NCBI RefSeq assembly: GCF_018917145.1
Contig: NZ_JAHLOD010000031.1
Coordinates: 1-36,498 of the forward strand
Source: Clostridium bornimense
GTDB taxonomy: Bacteria; Bacillota; Clostridia; Clostridiales; Clostridiaceae
Direction: 5' to 3'
DNA length: 36,498 bases
Shown: piece by piece, positions 1 through 6,871 of the stretch
Layout of the letters: each line of letters starts with the position of its first letter
Position numbering within the stretch: position 1 is the stretch's first letter
Program-made: the position numbers and the translations under genes
The notes under the pieces: model-generated
The model's input: only the letters and a program-made list of their open reading frames with translations
What the model was told of the DNA's origin: nothing
Databases searched by the model: none

Positions 1-31
1 CATTTAGGAGTAATTCTATACAGTCTATATA

Positions 32-99
32 ATTTCCAGTAATCTTTAGCATATTGTAGTGAATTTTATTACTGGAAATACATATTAAATTCACTACAA
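32..99. repeat. two interleaved perfect inverted repeats
   Basis: Arm A1 (32-43, ATTTCCAGTAAT) is perfectly complementary to arm A2 (68-79). Arm B1 (54-66, TTGTAGTGAATTT) is perfectly complementary to arm B2 (87-99). B1 lies inside the loop of hairpin A, and A2 lies inside the loop of hairpin B. In RNA the two stems (12 and 13 bp) can only form together as a pseudoknot, or as mutually exclusive hairpins. The structure ends 12 bases before the ribosome binding site of the thioester-domain gene, so a 5' leader switch is one possibility. It could also be nested debris of mobile DNA. The complementarity is seen directly; the role is inferred. Confidence 0.6.
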
Positions 100-126
100 A
101 ATTAATTATACGAGGAGTTGTTTTAA

Positions 127-726
127 ATGAAGTATTTTAAAAAGATTTTCTTAACATGTGCAATGATAGCTATTCTAATCGCAACTATTACTAATTCTAT
201 TTGTCTAGGTAATACTGATGATAAAGTTATAATAATTACAGAAAATAATGATATTGATTATGTAAGGTATGGAAGTAGTACTATATCATCAAAGAAGATA
301 ACAGACAATAAAAACTATATAGGCTATTGTCTAGATATAGAAAGAGATTATCCATCAGGGGAGTATTTCACAAAGATTGCAACTATTAAAGATAGAGGAC
401 TAAAAGGAATTATAACTAATGGATATCCTAATATAAAAGGGAAGGATTTTGGATTAACAGATGATGAGGTATACTTTGCTACACAAATTGCAATATGGAG
501 TTATCAAGAAGGTTATGATATAAGTAAAATTACTTCTAATAATAAAAAAGTTGAAACTCTTATAAAAGATATTTACACAAATGGTGTTAATATAAATGCA
601 AGAGGATTAATTGATTTTGATGTATATTATACTTCTAACTCAGTTCAAAGAATTATTTTAGTAAAAGAATCAGATACACAAGGAATCAGTGATATTAAAG
701 AGGATCTAATTCAACAAAATGGATAA
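127..726 (+). CDS. secreted TQXA/thioester-domain protein, short
   Basis: This 199-residue protein begins with a signal peptide: basic MKYFKK, then a hydrophobic stretch to about residue 28. The mature part looks like the thioester (TQXA) domain found at the tip of Gram-positive surface adhesins and pili. The presumed thioester cysteine is C68 in YCLDIE, and the partner glutamine is Q120 in ATQIAIW, the signature from which the family is named. In that family the internal Cys-Gln bond reacts with host or surface amines. Full-length relatives continue with Ig-like stalk repeats and an LPXTG anchor; here the protein stops about 80 residues after the motif with neither. It may be a standalone secreted domain or the front of a decayed adhesin. 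RBS GAGGAG precedes the ATG by about 10 bases. Domain call is fairly sure; function is not. Confidence 0.7.
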   Translation: MKYFKKIFLTCAMIAILIATITNSICLGNTDDKVIIITENNDIDYVRYGSSTISSKKITDNKNYIGYCLDIERDYPSGEYFTKIATIKDRGLKGIITNGYPNIKGKDFGLTDDEVYFATQIAIWSYQEGYDISKITSNNKKVETLIKDIYTNGVNINARGLIDFDVYYTSNSVQRIILVKESDTQGISDIKEDLIQQNG

Positions 727-816
727 TAAAAAGTTAATTATATTAAGAAATATATATATTAAAATTATAAAAATAAACTTATTGATACCAATTTATAAAT
801 TTTACTCAATCCTTTA

Positions 817-844
817 TTGTTTTTATTGATATAGAATCTATAAT
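817..844 (+). promoter_or_regulatory. sigma-A-type promoter of candidate small RNA
   Basis: TTGTTT at 817-822 and a perfect TATAAT at 839-844 are separated by 16 bases. No gene begins before the strong terminator at 905-940, so the transcript would be about 90 nt. An overlapping alternative is TTGATA (826-831) with a second TATAAT (847-852), spacer 15. Confidence 0.4.
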
Positions 845-850
845 AGTATA

Positions 851-942
851 ATATTTAGTCTGTGGAATACGTTTAGAATACATAACTACTCATACTTTAA
901 TGATAAAAAGACTATAGCACTGTCAAGCTATAGTCTTTTTAT
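851..942 (+). ncRNA. candidate small RNA of about 90 nt
   Basis: A consensus-like promoter (817-844) is followed directly by about 55 bases with no usable reading frame and then by a perfect rho-independent terminator (905-940). The stretch lies between the thioester-domain gene and a 66-residue orphan gene, about 120 bases past the first gene's stop codon. The terminator could instead serve read-through from that gene. I recognise no RNA family. The promoter and terminator are visible; the RNA itself is inferred. Confidence 0.35.
905..940 (+). terminator. rho-independent terminator, 14-bp perfect stem
   Basis: AAAAAGACTATAGC (905-918) pairs perfectly with 927-940 around an 8-base loop, and the 3' arm ends in a T run that continues as ATTTTT. 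Confidence 0.85.
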
Positions 943-1066
943 TTTTCTAGAGTATTATTATGAAATTTTGTAGACTTTATTTTTTTAAGTTAATAAAGCT
1001 AAAACCTAATAAACAATACTTTAAGATACCATTTTAAATATAAAAAATGGATATTATTATAACATA

Positions 1067-1094
1067 TTGTAAGTTGAATCTAAAATAATATAAT
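1067..1094 (+). promoter_or_regulatory. promoter of the 66-residue gene
   Basis: TTGTAA (1067-1072), a 16-base spacer and TATAAT (1089-1094) lie 45 bases upstream of the start codon at 1139. From the terminator to here (941-1066) I see nothing but AT-rich sequence with a weak 7-bp hairpin at CCATTTT. Confidence 0.5.
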
Positions 1095-1138
1095 GAATAT
1101 TGTAATAAATAATTATAAATTCTTAGGAGGATTTAAAA

Positions 1139-1339
1139 ATGAAATATGAAATTAAATACGAAGTAGAAAAAAATAAAGGCACTATGATAGAAGATAGTAC
1201 TATTACTATAGATACATTAAATTATAAAGAAAACTCTTTATTTTTAGAAGGTATTAAACGTAAAATATTAAGATTACCAAGTACTTCATGGTTAGCATCA
1301 ATGGAAGACGTGAAAATAGTAGGGATAGATAGCCTTTAG
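1139..1339 (+). CDS. hypothetical protein, 66 residues
   Basis: I do not recognise this protein. An ideal RBS (AGGAGG, 1125-1130) sits 8 bases before the ATG, there is a promoter just upstream and a terminator just after the stop, so it looks like a real single-gene unit. The protein is lysine- and glutamate-rich with alternating beta-like segments (MKYEIKYEVEK, DSTITIDTL) and a short basic segment KRKILRLPS. It has no signal peptide, membrane segment or cysteine. Predicted to be a small cytosolic beta-rich protein; function unknown. Confidence 0.65.
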   Translation: MKYEIKYEVEKNKGTMIEDSTITIDTLNYKENSLFLEGIKRKILRLPSTSWLASMEDVKIVGIDSL

Positions 1340-1356
1340 TAAAAGTTTACTTAAAG

Positions 1357-1386
1357 AAAAAAGCCAGATCTTCATCTAGCTTTTTT
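1357..1386. terminator. bidirectional terminator between convergent genes
   Basis: AAAAAAGCCAGAT (1357-1369) pairs with ATCTAGCTTTTTT (1374-1386) with one mismatch and loop CTTC. It has T runs in both directions and contains the stop codon of the minus-strand gene. Confidence 0.75.
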
Positions 1387-2215
1387 CTACTTTTAACTTT
1401 TCTTTTAATGAGGAAATCTCTTGTAGCAAAGCAATTTTCTCCTCATAAAAGCTTTTTTGAATATTGTTTAACTCTTGTTCTTTAGCCATTAATTGTCTGT
1501 TAGCTTCATTTAGCTTTTCTGTATAAGCTGTCTCTAAAGCCATCTTTTCCTTCTCTTTTTGTAATGTAACTAATTCAACAGAAGTAGAGGAGGCAGCTTC
1601 AACTTTTAGCATCTCCTTTTCCAATGAACTATACTTTGCTAAAAGTTCTTCTTTCTCTTTTTGTAGTGCATTCTTACTTTCTAAAAGAGTAGGTATTCCT
1701 TCTATCTCTTTTTCTAATGATACTTTGCTGTTTTCCAAATGAGATATTTCTCTTTTTAATGATTCTACTAATTCTTCATTTGTTTTAAGTTTAGTATTTG
1801 CTTCTTCGAAAATAGATTTATCTTCTTGTATCTTTTTATCTACCTCTTTTTGTTCTTCTTTTAACTTATCTATTTTTTCTTTCAATTTTAAATTTTCTTC
1901 ATTTAATTTAGTAATTTCCTCATCTTTTGCAATAGCGATTCTGTTGAATTTTTCTTCAATACTTTTTCCTAAGTTGTTGTTTCTATCGATTACACTTTTA
2001 AAAATTTCAAAAATTCTCTCTAAATTGATCTGAAATTCTTCTATATCTTTTTCCATTCCTGATCCGCCTTTTAGCTTCTCAAGTTCATATAAATTTACTA
2101 CATTATTTAAAAATTCTTTACTGCTAACATCTTCTTCTCTTATAATCGTAGTTATTTTCTCTTTTAATTCTACTGGAATCTTAGCTGCCCACGTTGTTAT
2201 CTCATTTGTACCCAT
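1376..2215 (-). CDS. DNA-binding-like protein with long coiled coil (KfrA-like layout)
   Basis: The 279-residue protein has two parts. Residues about 1-50 (TTWAAKIPVELKEKITTIIREEDVSSKEFLNNVV) look like a ribbon-helix-helix type DNA-binding segment. From about residue 85 to the end the chain is a nearly unbroken heptad coiled coil, rich in E, K and L. This layout recalls plasmid KfrA-type proteins, which bind operator repeats through the N terminus and self-associate by the coiled coil; that is a comparison of layout, not proven homology. RBS GGAGGAG precedes the ATG. A good promoter (2250-2278) abuts repeated TAACC/GGTTA motifs, suggesting autoregulation. Divergent from the tyrosine recombinase at 2452. 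It could instead be a scaffold or nucoid protein. Confidence 0.6.
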   Translation of the reverse strand: MGTNEITTWAAKIPVELKEKITTIIREEDVSSKEFLNNVVNLYELEKLKGGSGMEKDIEEFQINLERIFEIFKSVIDRNNNLGKSIEEKFNRIAIAKDEEITKLNEENLKLKEKIDKLKEEQKEVDKKIQEDKSIFEEANTKLKTNEELVESLKREISHLENSKVSLEKEIEGIPTLLESKNALQKEKEELLAKYSSLEKEMLKVEAASSTSVELVTLQKEKEKMALETAYTEKLNEANRQLMAKEQELNNIQKSFYEEKIALLQEISSLKEKLKVEKS

Positions 2216-2249
2216 ATGTACTCCTCCTAAAAATTATATCTACTTATAT

Positions 2250-2278
2250 ATTATATACTATATTATAAAACACATCAA
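2250..2278 (-). promoter_or_regulatory. promoter of the coiled-coil gene
   Basis: On the minus strand TTGATG (2278-2273), a 17-base spacer and TATAAT (2255-2250) lie about 35 bases before the start codon. The GTTAAC repeats begin immediately upstream of the -35 box. Confidence 0.6.
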
Positions 2279-2349
2279 GTTAACCATTTTGGTTAATATT
2301 TAGTTAACACAATATAACCATAGTAAACCTAATGGTTTACTATGGTTAT
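2279..2349. promoter_or_regulatory. cluster of TAACC/GGTTA repeats and a 16-bp palindrome
   Basis: GTTAAC occurs at 2279-2284 and 2303-2308. TTAACCA (2280-2286) is mirrored by TGGTTAA (2290-2296). ATAACCATAGTAAACC (2314-2329) pairs perfectly with 2334-2349 around loop TAAT. In all, six AACC or GGTT cores lie in 71 bases, next to the promoter of the coiled-coil gene. This looks like an operator array or a centromere-like site. Repeats are seen; the binding protein is inferred. Confidence 0.55.
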
Positions 2350-2375
2350 TATACATATAGACATTACTTAAAAAC

Positions 2376-2409
2376 AAAACAAGACATAATCCGCATTATG
2401 TCTTGTTTT
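2376..2409. other. dif-like perfect palindrome beside the recombinase gene
   Basis: AAAACAAGACATAAT (2376-2390) pairs perfectly with 2395-2409 around CCGC. Read as a Xer site it gives an 11-base arm ACAAGACATAA, a 6-base centre TCCGCA and an 11-base arm TTATGTCTTGT. The inner CATAA/TTATG and 6-base spacing match the known core of bacterial dif sites. It overlaps the -35 box of the recombinase promoter and lies between divergent genes, where a terminator has no obvious purpose. An operator is the main alternative. Confidence 0.4.
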
Positions 2410-2431
2410 AAAAAGAGCCATATGATATAAT
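2403..2431 (+). promoter_or_regulatory. promoter of the tyrosine recombinase
   Basis: TTGTTT (2403-2408), a 17-base spacer and TATAAT (2426-2431). The -35 lies in the right arm of the 2376-2409 palindrome, so a protein bound there could block transcription. The RBS AAAGGAGGTG follows at once, giving a very short leader. Confidence 0.55.
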
Positions 2432-2451
2432 AAAAAAGGAGGTGAAAAGTA

Positions 2452-3291
2452 ATGACAGACATAGAAAAGTGGCTTAATTCACTAAAAGATGATGATAAAA
2501 GCATAAATACCATTGTTTCATACGAAAATGATGTTAATGAGTTTATGGATTTTACACAAAAAGAGGTAGAAGACATTACTAAAATAGATATTGATAATTA
2601 TAAAAATTACATAAAGGATAAAGAACTTACTATAAAGACATTAAATAGAAAACTTTCATCAATAAATTCCTTTTTTAGATTTTTAAAGGATGATGAATCA
2701 AGGGATATAGATGTAGTCATAAAAGTTGAAAAAACTCAAAAGCAAAATTACCTTGAACATAGTTTAAGTAAATACGATTTTCAATCTTTAGTAGAAGCAG
2801 CTGAATCTAAGAATGATTTAAGAGCAGTTGCGATATTTTATACATTATATTTAACTGGAATGCGTGTTAGTGAAGCATTATCACTTAAAGTCAGTGATGT
2901 AAATAGAAATAATATATCTATCAAAGGAAAAGGATCTAAACATAGAGAAGTATTTATGCCAAAAAGATTGAGAGACATCCTTTTAAATTATCTTAATGTT
3001 AGGATAAATAGAGATACCCCATATCTTTTTACAAGTAAAACAGGAAAAACAGGACAATTAAGTAGAAAAACTGTTGACGCTATTATTAAAAAATATGCTA
3101 TTTTAGCTGGTGTTGATAAAGAAAAAGCCCATGCTCATAACTTTAGACATCTATATTGTATGTCTTTAATTGAAAAAGGAATCTCTATTGATACTGTTGC
3201 TGATTTAGCTGGTCATAGTGATATAAATACCACTAGAATATACACAAGAAAGACAAAAGAACAATTACTTGATACAATAAATAATTTATAA
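2452..3291 (+). CDS. XerC/XerD-type tyrosine recombinase
   Basis: This 279-residue protein has the normal length of XerC/D. Residues 1-90 form the SAM-like core-binding domain and 105-279 the catalytic domain. All active-site residues are present: R138 (TGMRVSE), K160 (KGKGSKH), H229 and R232 (HNFRH), H255 (LAGHSD) and the nucleophile Y264 (TRIYTR). The family cuts and rejoins DNA through a 3'-phosphotyrosine link, resolving chromosome dimers at dif or moving elements. No excisionase, phage gene or attachment repeat is next to it, so a housekeeping or regulatory role is more likely than a prophage integrase. RBS AAAGGAGGTG is strong. A symmetric dif-like site lies just upstream. It may be XerD or a lone clostridial Xer; the symbol is not assigned. 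Confidence 0.9.
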   Translation: MTDIEKWLNSLKDDDKSINTIVSYENDVNEFMDFTQKEVEDITKIDIDNYKNYIKDKELTIKTLNRKLSSINSFFRFLKDDESRDIDVVIKVEKTQKQNYLEHSLSKYDFQSLVEAAESKNDLRAVAIFYTLYLTGMRVSEALSLKVSDVNRNNISIKGKGSKHREVFMPKRLRDILLNYLNVRINRDTPYLFTSKTGKTGQLSRKTVDAIIKKYAILAGVDKEKAHAHNFRHLYCMSLIEKGISIDTVADLAGHSDINTTRIYTRKTKEQLLDTINNL

Positions 3292-3303
3292 TCTATTAAA
3301 AAA

Positions 3304-3331
3304 AGACTGTCATATCTAAACATGACAGTCT
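3304..3331 (-). terminator. terminator of the acidic cysteine protein gene
   Basis: AGACTGTCAT (3304-3313) pairs perfectly with 3322-3331. The T run follows only on the minus strand (CTTTTTTT), so it mainly serves the minus-strand gene; the recombinase may use the same stem weakly. Confidence 0.75.
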
Positions 3332-3339
3332 AATAAATT

Positions 3340-3762
3340 CTACTCTTGTTTTTTAATTGTAAAGAATCCAGGGAATAATTCTTCCATGTAACTACCCTTT
3401 TTTAGTTCATCATCTAAAATATCATTAAGCCCTTCGATATCATCAATATATTCTGTTTCTATCCCATCTATTAGATCTTCAACATATTCCTTTTCAAGAT
3501 CATCATTTGTATAAGAATCATCTATTTCCATATCCACTTCAAAATCGTCATCATCTTCTAATACAGAATCAATTAACTCACCAGATGCATTTTCAATCAC
3601 CTTTGCATTATCTTCATCTTCAATTATAGACGATACCTTTACAGCTCTGGTATCCAAGTTATTTAAACCTAAACAATCACCGCAGCTATTGCATATTTTT
3701 CCTTCGTAAAGATCACATAAATCATCTTCATTCTCAAACTTTTCTTTTTTATCTATACTCAT
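3340..3762 (-). CDS. acidic protein with N-terminal cysteine cluster
   Basis: I do not recognise a named family. The 140-residue protein has four cysteines near the N terminus, C16, C24, C27 and C30 (C-x7-C-x2-C-x2-C), a spacing fit for zinc or an iron-sulfur cluster. The rest, about residues 45-125, is extremely acidic (runs such as EDDDDFEVDMEIDD), with a more ordered C-terminal tail ending SYMEELFPGFFTIKKQE. There is no signal peptide or membrane segment. It is transcribed divergently from lexA across a 159-base region that holds a LexA box, so control by DNA damage is possible. The acidic body could act as a DNA mimic or a protein-binding tail. RBS GAGGAGC is clear. Real gene; function unknown. 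Confidence 0.65.
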   Translation of the reverse strand: MSIDKKEKFENEDDLCDLYEGKICNSCGDCLGLNNLDTRAVKVSSIIEDEDNAKVIENASGELIDSVLEDDDDFEVDMEIDDSYTNDDLEKEYVEDLIDGIETEYIDDIEGLNDILDDELKKGSYMEELFPGFFTIKKQE

Positions 3763-3805
3763 AGCAAAGCTCCTCTCGTTTATATTTTGTTTTTTGCATC
3801 TAAAT

Positions 3806-3834
3806 ATTATATCAAATATGAATACTTATTTCAA
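3806..3834 (-). promoter_or_regulatory. promoter of the acidic cysteine protein gene
   Basis: On the minus strand TTGAAA (3834-3829), a 17-base spacer and TATAAT (3811-3806). The LexA box at 3860-3873 lies 25 bases upstream of this -35 box. Confidence 0.6.
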
Positions 3835-3859
3835 ATAGAGTATATAATTATAATAGAGT

Positions 3860-3899
3860 CGAACATAAGTTTGAAGTTGAATATTTAATATGCTATAAT
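3860..3899 (+). promoter_or_regulatory. LexA box and lexA promoter
   Basis: CGAACATAAGTTTG (3860-3873) fits the Gram-positive LexA (Cheo) box CGAAC-N4-GTTYG. It overlaps the -35 box TTGAAG (3871-3876); a 17-base spacer leads to TATAAT (3894-3899) with an upstream TG. Binding here would block RNA polymerase, the usual autoregulation of lexA. Confidence 0.85.
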
Positions 3900-3921
3900 A
3901 TTATAGAAAGGAGTAGGTAAA

Positions 3922-4530
3922 ATGAGTGAAAAGAAAAATATGCAAATGGAAGTTTATAACTTTTTGAAGAAAACTACTCTTGAGAAAGGATATCCACCTT
4001 CTGTTAGAGAAATTTGTGAAGCTGTTGGATTAAGGTCTACTTCTACTGTACATGGACATCTTTCTAGACTAGAAAAGAAAGGCTATATAAGACGTGATCC
4101 AACTAAACCTAGAGCTATTGAGTTCATAAAAGAAGAAGTGGTTCCTAAAGAAATGGTTAGAATTCCTGTAGTAGGAAAAGTAACAGCTGGAATGCCTATT
4201 TTAGCTGTAGAAAATATAGAAGATACATTTTCACTTCCACTTCAATTTATACATTCCAATAAGGAATTGTTTATGCTTAAGGTGTCTGGCACATCAATGA
4301 TTGAAGCTGGTATTAATGATGGAGATTATGCCATAATTGAAAAAACAAATGTTGCTTCAAATGGAGATAAAGTAATAGCACTTATTGAAAATGAAGCTAC
4401 ATTAAAAACTTTTTATAAAGAAAAAGATCATATAAGACTACAACCTGAAAATTCAACTATGGAACCTATCATTGTAGATGATTGCTCTATATTAGGAAAA
4501 CTTGTTGGTATCTTTAGAAATTACAAATAA
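3922..4530 (+). CDS. lexA: LexA, SOS-response repressor and self-cleaving protease
   Basis: The 202-residue length is normal. Residues 1-70 form the winged helix-turn-helix; the recognition part is [19 protein letters not shown]. The C-terminal S24 peptidase domain has the cleavage site A89-G90 (VTAGMP), the nucleophile S125 (SGTSMIEAG) and the general base K162 (ATLKTFY). LexA represses DNA-repair genes until RecA filaments on single-stranded DNA trigger self-cleavage between Ala and Gly. The gene has its own LexA box and promoter (3860-3899), RBS AAAGGAG and a long terminator stem after the stop, so it is probably a single-gene unit. The mutS-mutL block downstream is on the other strand. 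Confidence 0.97.
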   Translation: MSEKKNMQMEVYNFLKKTTLEKGYPPSVREICEAVGLRSTSTVHGHLSRLEKKGYIRRDPTKPRAIEFIKEEVVPKEMVRIPVVGKVTAGMPILAVENIEDTFSLPLQFIHSNKELFMLKVSGTSMIEAGINDGDYAIIEKTNVASNGDKVIALIENEATLKTFYKEKDHIRLQPENSTMEPIIVDDCSILGKLVGIFRNYK

Positions 4531-4536
4531 TATTAT

Positions 4537-4584
4537 AATGGAGGTATCGCATTAACAAATAAAATTGTTAGCGATGCCTCCATT
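4537..4584 (+). terminator. long terminator hairpin after lexA
   Basis: 4537-4550 (AATGGAGGTATCGC) pairs with 4571-4584 with one wobble, and TAACAA/TTGTTA extends the stem inward. It is followed by a moderately T-rich stretch. Confidence 0.65.
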
Positions 4585-4630
4585 TATTATTTAAATAAAG
4601 TAACTTTATATATCTTGTCCCATAATAAAA

Positions 4631-4659
4631 GCTGTTACACTTATTTTTAGTATAACAGC
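4631..4659 (-). terminator. terminator ending the mutS-to-PPTase block
   Basis: GCTGTTACACT (4631-4641) pairs with AGTATAACAGC (4649-4659) with one wobble in the minus-strand RNA. On the minus strand the stem is followed by TTTTATTATG. It lies just after the phosphopantetheinyl transferase stop codon. Confidence 0.65.
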
Positions 4660-4665
4660 GAAATT

Positions 4666-5274
4666 TTAATTAATCATTCTACATACAGATACAAAGTAGT
4701 TCTCTCCCACCTTCTCTGTATAAAACTCACAGACTCTACAATTGATATCTTGTTCTAAAACAGGAATATCACCACTTATATCTACTGTAAATGAATTTAA
4801 AGGTAATGATAACCCTCTACCGTCTGCTTTTACATAAGCTTCTTTTAAAGACCATAGTTTAAAAAAAGCATCTACTCTACTCTTTTCATCAAGAGAATAT
4901 ATATATTCACTTTCCTCACTGCTAAAAAATCTTTTTGCAATTTTAAGATTTATATTTGTTATCTCTTGAATATCTATACCAATAGGCACATTATCTACAG
5001 CAAGTACAACCCATTCTCCTGAATGAGATATATTGAAATGAGTATTTTTCATATCTTCTATATATGGCTTGCCATACTGATTATATGAAAGATTAAGTTC
5101 TTTAACTTTAAGTTCATTCTTAAGCAAAAGCTTTCCATATAAACCTCTTAAAGAATCCTCATATTTCTTATATTTAAGTATTTTTTCTTTATCGTTGCCA
5201 TTTAAGTTATCTAGTAACCTGAGGAACTCTTCTTTATTTAAAGTAAAATCTATCTTCTTTTTTATTATCCTCAA
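4666..5274 (-). CDS. 4'-phosphopantetheinyl transferase, Sfp type
   Basis: The 202-residue protein carries the Sfp-type motifs in order: GKPY (69-71), FNISHSGEWV (80-89), the Mg-binding GIDIQEI with D101, RFFSSEE (115-121) and WSLKEAYVKADGRGL (141-155) with catalytic E145 and K149. These enzymes move the phosphopantetheine arm from CoA to a serine of acyl or peptidyl carrier proteins. At about 200 residues it is a little shorter than Sfp itself. No polyketide or peptide synthetase is in the window, so the substrate cannot be named. It starts 14 bases after the methionine-gamma-lyase-like gene and ends the minus-strand block. Confidence 0.9.
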   Translation of the reverse strand: MRIIKKKIDFTLNKEEFLRLLDNLNGNDKEKILKYKKYEDSLRGLYGKLLLKNELKVKELNLSYNQYGKPYIEDMKNTHFNISHSGEWVVLAVDNVPIGIDIQEITNINLKIAKRFFSSEESEYIYSLDEKSRVDAFFKLWSLKEAYVKADGRGLSLPLNSFTVDISGDIPVLEQDINCRVCEFYTEKVGENYFVSVCRMIN

Positions 5275-5288
5275 AATAACAATCCTTT

Positions 5289-6569
5289 CTACAATATATT
5301 AGAAAGTGCAATTAATACCCCTATCTTACCATGATCAAATGTAAGACCACCTTGTAAATATGCTATATATGGTTCTCTTATTGGTGCATCAGCTGAAAGT
5401 TCAATTGATGATCCTTGAATGAAAGCACCTGCTGCCATTATAACTTCATCTTCATATCCTGGCATATCCCATGGTTCACATTCAACGAAAGAATCTATTG
5501 GTGACCCTTTTTGTATTCCCTTACAGAACTTAATTAATTTATCCTTATCATTAAACTTGATAGCTTGGATTATATCGCTTCTTTCATCATCATATTTAGG
5601 TAAAACTTCAAATCCTGATAGTTCCATTATCTTAGATGTAAAGATAGCTGTTTTAACTGCTTCTATTGTTATATGAGGTGCTAAGAATAATCCTTGATAC
5701 ATTGAACGTACAACACCAAATGTTGATCCACATTCGCCACCTATACCTGGGGTAGTTAATCTATAAGAAGCTTGTGTTACATACTCTTCTTTTCCTGCAA
5801 TATATCCCCCAGTAGGTGCTATTCCTCCCCCTATATTTTTAATAAGAGATCCTGCTACTAAATCTGCTCCTACTTCTGTAGGTTCTTTTATATCTAAAAA
5901 TTCACCATAGCAATTATCTACAAACACTATAACATCTTTTTTAATTGATTTAATGAATGTAATTACTTTTTCAATATCTTCAATTAATAAAGCTTTTCTC
6001 CATCCATATCCAGTAGAACGTTGAATATGTACTAATTTAATTGATGGTATAGTTTCAAGTTTATTTTTAACTTCATCTAAATTTATTTTACCATCTTCAG
6101 TTAAATCAACTTGCTCATAATTTATACCATATTCCTTCATAGAACCGATTCTTCCTTTATCACCTATTCCAATGATATTGTGAAGTGTATCATAAGGAGA
6201 ACCACATATACTCATCATAGTATCTCCAGTTCTAAGATTTCCAAATAACGCTGCCCCTATAGCATGAGTTCCATTTACAAAATGAGGTCTAACTAAAGCT
6301 GCCTCTGCACCAAATACTCTAGCGTATACCTTGTCCAAAGAATCTCTTCCAATATCACCATACCCATAACCTGAAGAATTAGTAAAATGAGATTCTGAAA
6401 TTCTTTCTTCTTGTAATGCTTTTAGAACCTTTAATTGATTATATTCTCTTATTTTGTCGTATCTATTAAATACAGGTTCTACTTCTTCTAAAGCTTTCTC
6501 ACTAAGTGATAATACTTCCTCTTTTATTTTAAATTCCTTTTTTAAATACTCTTTCGTTTCTTGTAACAC
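5289..6569 (-). CDS. methionine gamma-lyase-like PLP enzyme (YnbB type)
   Basis: This 426-residue protein belongs to the Cys/Met-metabolism fold-type I PLP enzymes, in the branch long annotated as aluminium resistance protein or methionine gamma-lyase family (B. subtilis YnbB). Typical stretches are SSGYGYGDIGRDSLDKVYA (65-83), the cofactor loop RPHFVNGTHAI (94-104), VFVDNCYGEF (215-224) with the aspartate that holds the PLP ring nitrogen, and the likely Schiff-base lysine K244 in GSLIKNIGGG. The real substrate of this branch is not established. Location immediately after hfq is conserved in Firmicutes as far as I recall. RBS AAGGAGG sits before the ATG. Family call is firm; reaction is not. 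Confidence 0.85.
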   Translation of the reverse strand: MLQETKEYLKKEFKIKEEVLSLSEKALEEVEPVFNRYDKIREYNQLKVLKALQEERISESHFTNSSGYGYGDIGRDSLDKVYARVFGAEAALVRPHFVNGTHAIGAALFGNLRTGDTMMSICGSPYDTLHNIIGIGDKGRIGSMKEYGINYEQVDLTEDGKINLDEVKNKLETIPSIKLVHIQRSTGYGWRKALLIEDIEKVITFIKSIKKDVIVFVDNCYGEFLDIKEPTEVGADLVAGSLIKNIGGGIAPTGGYIAGKEEYVTQASYRLTTPGIGGECGSTFGVVRSMYQGLFLAPHITIEAVKTAIFTSKIMELSGFEVLPKYDDERSDIIQAIKFNDKDKLIKFCKGIQKGSPIDSFVECEPWDMPGYEDEVIMAAGAFIQGSSIELSADAPIREPYIAYLQGGLTFDHGKIGVLIALSNIL

Positions 6570-6619
6570 AATTAATTCCTCCTTAAAATATATACAGTAT
6601 AAAAGAGAACAGGATGTTC

Positions 6620-6871
6620 CTATTCTCTCTCCTCTTCACTTTCATAATTATTATTAAATAAAATAGGCTTTCCTGGGGTTATGGTAGAAATAGCATGTTT
6701 ATATACCATTAGTTGTTTACCATCGCTCTCAAGAATAACAGTAAAACTATCAAATCCCTTGACATATCCTTTAAGTTGAAATCCATTAGTCAAATGTATT
6801 GTAACAGGTATCTTACCTTTTCTAGCGCTATTTAAAAATATGTCTTGAAGATTGTTAGTTGATTTATTCAT
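6620..6871 (-). CDS. hfq: RNA chaperone Hfq
   Basis: An 83-residue Sm-like protein that forms hexamers and helps small RNAs meet their targets. The Sm1 motif is [40 protein letters not shown] and the Sm2 motif is [12 protein letters not shown] (the YKHA signature binds RNA ends). The acidic tail ESEEERE is short, as in clostridia. The frame is open further upstream to a TTG at 6886, but the RBS GGGAGG lies inside that stretch, so the ATG at 6871 is the proper start. It sits 25 bases downstream of miaA, the same pairing as in many bacteria, and is probably cotranscribed with mutL and miaA. Confidence 0.95.
   Translation of the reverse strand: MNKSTNNLQDIFLNSARKGKIPVTIHLTNGFQLKGYVKGFDSFTVILESDGKQLMVYKHAISTITPGKPILFNNNYESEEERE

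Noticed and set aside
2452-3291. Prophage or integrative element marked by the tyrosine recombinase
   Set aside because: No phage genes, excisionase, tRNA or direct att repeats are near, and the flanking genes look like ordinary chromosome.
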